Shown here piece by piece: positions 4,909-5,540 of a DNA stretch of 5,540 bases. Source of the stretch: Woeseiaceae bacterium. Lineage in GTDB: Bacteria > Pseudomonadota > Gammaproteobacteria > Steroidobacterales > Woeseiaceae. Within the stretch, counting starts at the first letter, position 1. Each line of letters opens with the position of its first letter. The position numbers and the translations under genes are program-made. The stretch covers positions 1 to 5,540 of the forward strand of contig WTCH01000204.1 of the NCBI GenBank assembly GCA_013138675.1, read 5' to 3'. The notes under the pieces were generated by a model, which worked only from the letters and a program-made list of their open reading frames with translations, was not told the origin of the DNA and searched no databases.

Positions 4909-5540
4909 CTATTTGCCGAACCGGTAGCTGTACTGGAAGATGATTGCATCCATGTCCGGGTACGCGTCATGGTCCGCCTGGCTTCCGATCAACTGGCTGG
5001 GCGAAACATTGCCTGACTGACTGTACAACTCAAGCCTGACGCTCATGTCGTTGCCGCCGCCCGTCTTCCAGCCAAACTTAAGGCCAGCCGTTATTGCATC
5101 GAAATCGCCGAGTCGGTAGTCGGCGGAGGCGTATTCAGGTAATGGATCGCCGTCGTTCAATCCGTTCAAACTAATTTGATAAAACTCGGCTGCCGTCTGG
5201 GTGTAGAAGCGCAAGTGCGGTTCCAGGTAGGTGGTGTCGCCAATTGGCCAGCGCAAACGCATATCGATCGTGTGAGAGTCTATTTCCCAGTCGTCCGTCA
5301 TGTAGCGATAGGACGCATCGAGGACTTTTCCGTCCATATAGTATTTGCCCTGCCCGTACAGGCTGTGTTTGCTGCGGCTGTCTGGCCGGTGCTCGTAGTA
5401 GTTAAGGTGTGACGGTCCCTCGACGCCTGGCACCTGAGGCAAAAATATCGCATCGCCGTTTGCATCTACCGCGGTCAGAATTTTGTAGGGATCATTCAGA
5501 TATCCGCTCGAATCACTGTACGAGTAGTTGAACTGCATAA
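4909..5540 (-). CDS. DUF3570 family outer-membrane beta-barrel protein, C-terminal part
   Basis: The frame is open to the right edge; about 209 residues of the C-terminal half are visible, against roughly 400 for the family, so the Met near 5538 is probably internal. The sequence alternates polar and aromatic/hydrophobic residues in many short strands (for example Y-R-Y-M-T-D-D-W, H-L-R-F-Y-T-Q and V-R-L-E-L-Y), and ends with Q-Y-S-Y-R-F-G-K, an aromatic-rich final strand typical of outer-membrane barrels. The block S-S-G-Y-L-N-D-P-Y-K near the visible start is characteristic of DUF3570. Placement directly before ApbE is the recurring context of this family, often together with a small DUF4266 lipoprotein and a thioredoxin-like protein; those would lie beyond the right edge. 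Likely located in the outer membrane; its cargo or partner is unknown. Confidence 0.85.
   Translation of the reverse strand, partial: MQFNYSYSDSSGYLNDPYKILTAVDANGDAIFLPQVPGVEGPSHLNYYEHRPDSRSKHSLYGQGKYYMDGKVLDASYRYMTDDWEIDSHTIDMRLRWPIGDTTYLEPHLRFYTQTAAEFYQISLNGLNDGDPLPEYASADYRLGDFDAITAGLKFGWKTGGGNDMSVRLELYSQSGNVSPSQLIGSQADHDAYPDMDAIIFQYSYRFGK

Overview
The window looks like ordinary chromosomal DNA from a free-living, probably marine or sediment, gammaproteobacterium. This is inferred from moderate GC content, Gram-negative protein types (signal peptides, an outer-membrane barrel) and the kinds of uncharacterised families present. No rRNA, tRNA, CRISPR array, transposase or phage gene was seen.

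Left part, 1-1317. A short C-terminal tail of a membrane protein enters from the left edge. A periplasmic c-type haem protein of the DUF3365/Tll0287-like family follows on the plus strand. Convergent to it is a four-helix inner-membrane protein of unknown function on the minus strand.

Centre, 1318-3240. A divergent intergenic region of about 90 bp leads into a compact three-gene plus-strand operon: two small exported proteins that appear to be diverged tandem paralogs, then a six-helix membrane protein resembling the FRAG1/DRAM family. The operon ends in a 273-bp gap that holds a nested stem-loop, a tandem 10-bp repeat and a terminator-like hairpin. This operon is the best candidate here for an undescribed functional unit.

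Right part, 3241-5540, all minus strand. Read in the direction of transcription it begins with a DUF3570 outer-membrane barrel protein that runs off the window. Six bases later comes an ApbE-family FAD:protein FMN transferase, apparently lacking a signal peptide and carrying subfamily-specific motif changes. After a 171-bp gap comes a membrane-anchored coiled-coil protein. The DUF3570-ApbE pair matches a recurring operon type linked to extracytoplasmic redox or flavinylation functions; its substrate is not visible in the window.
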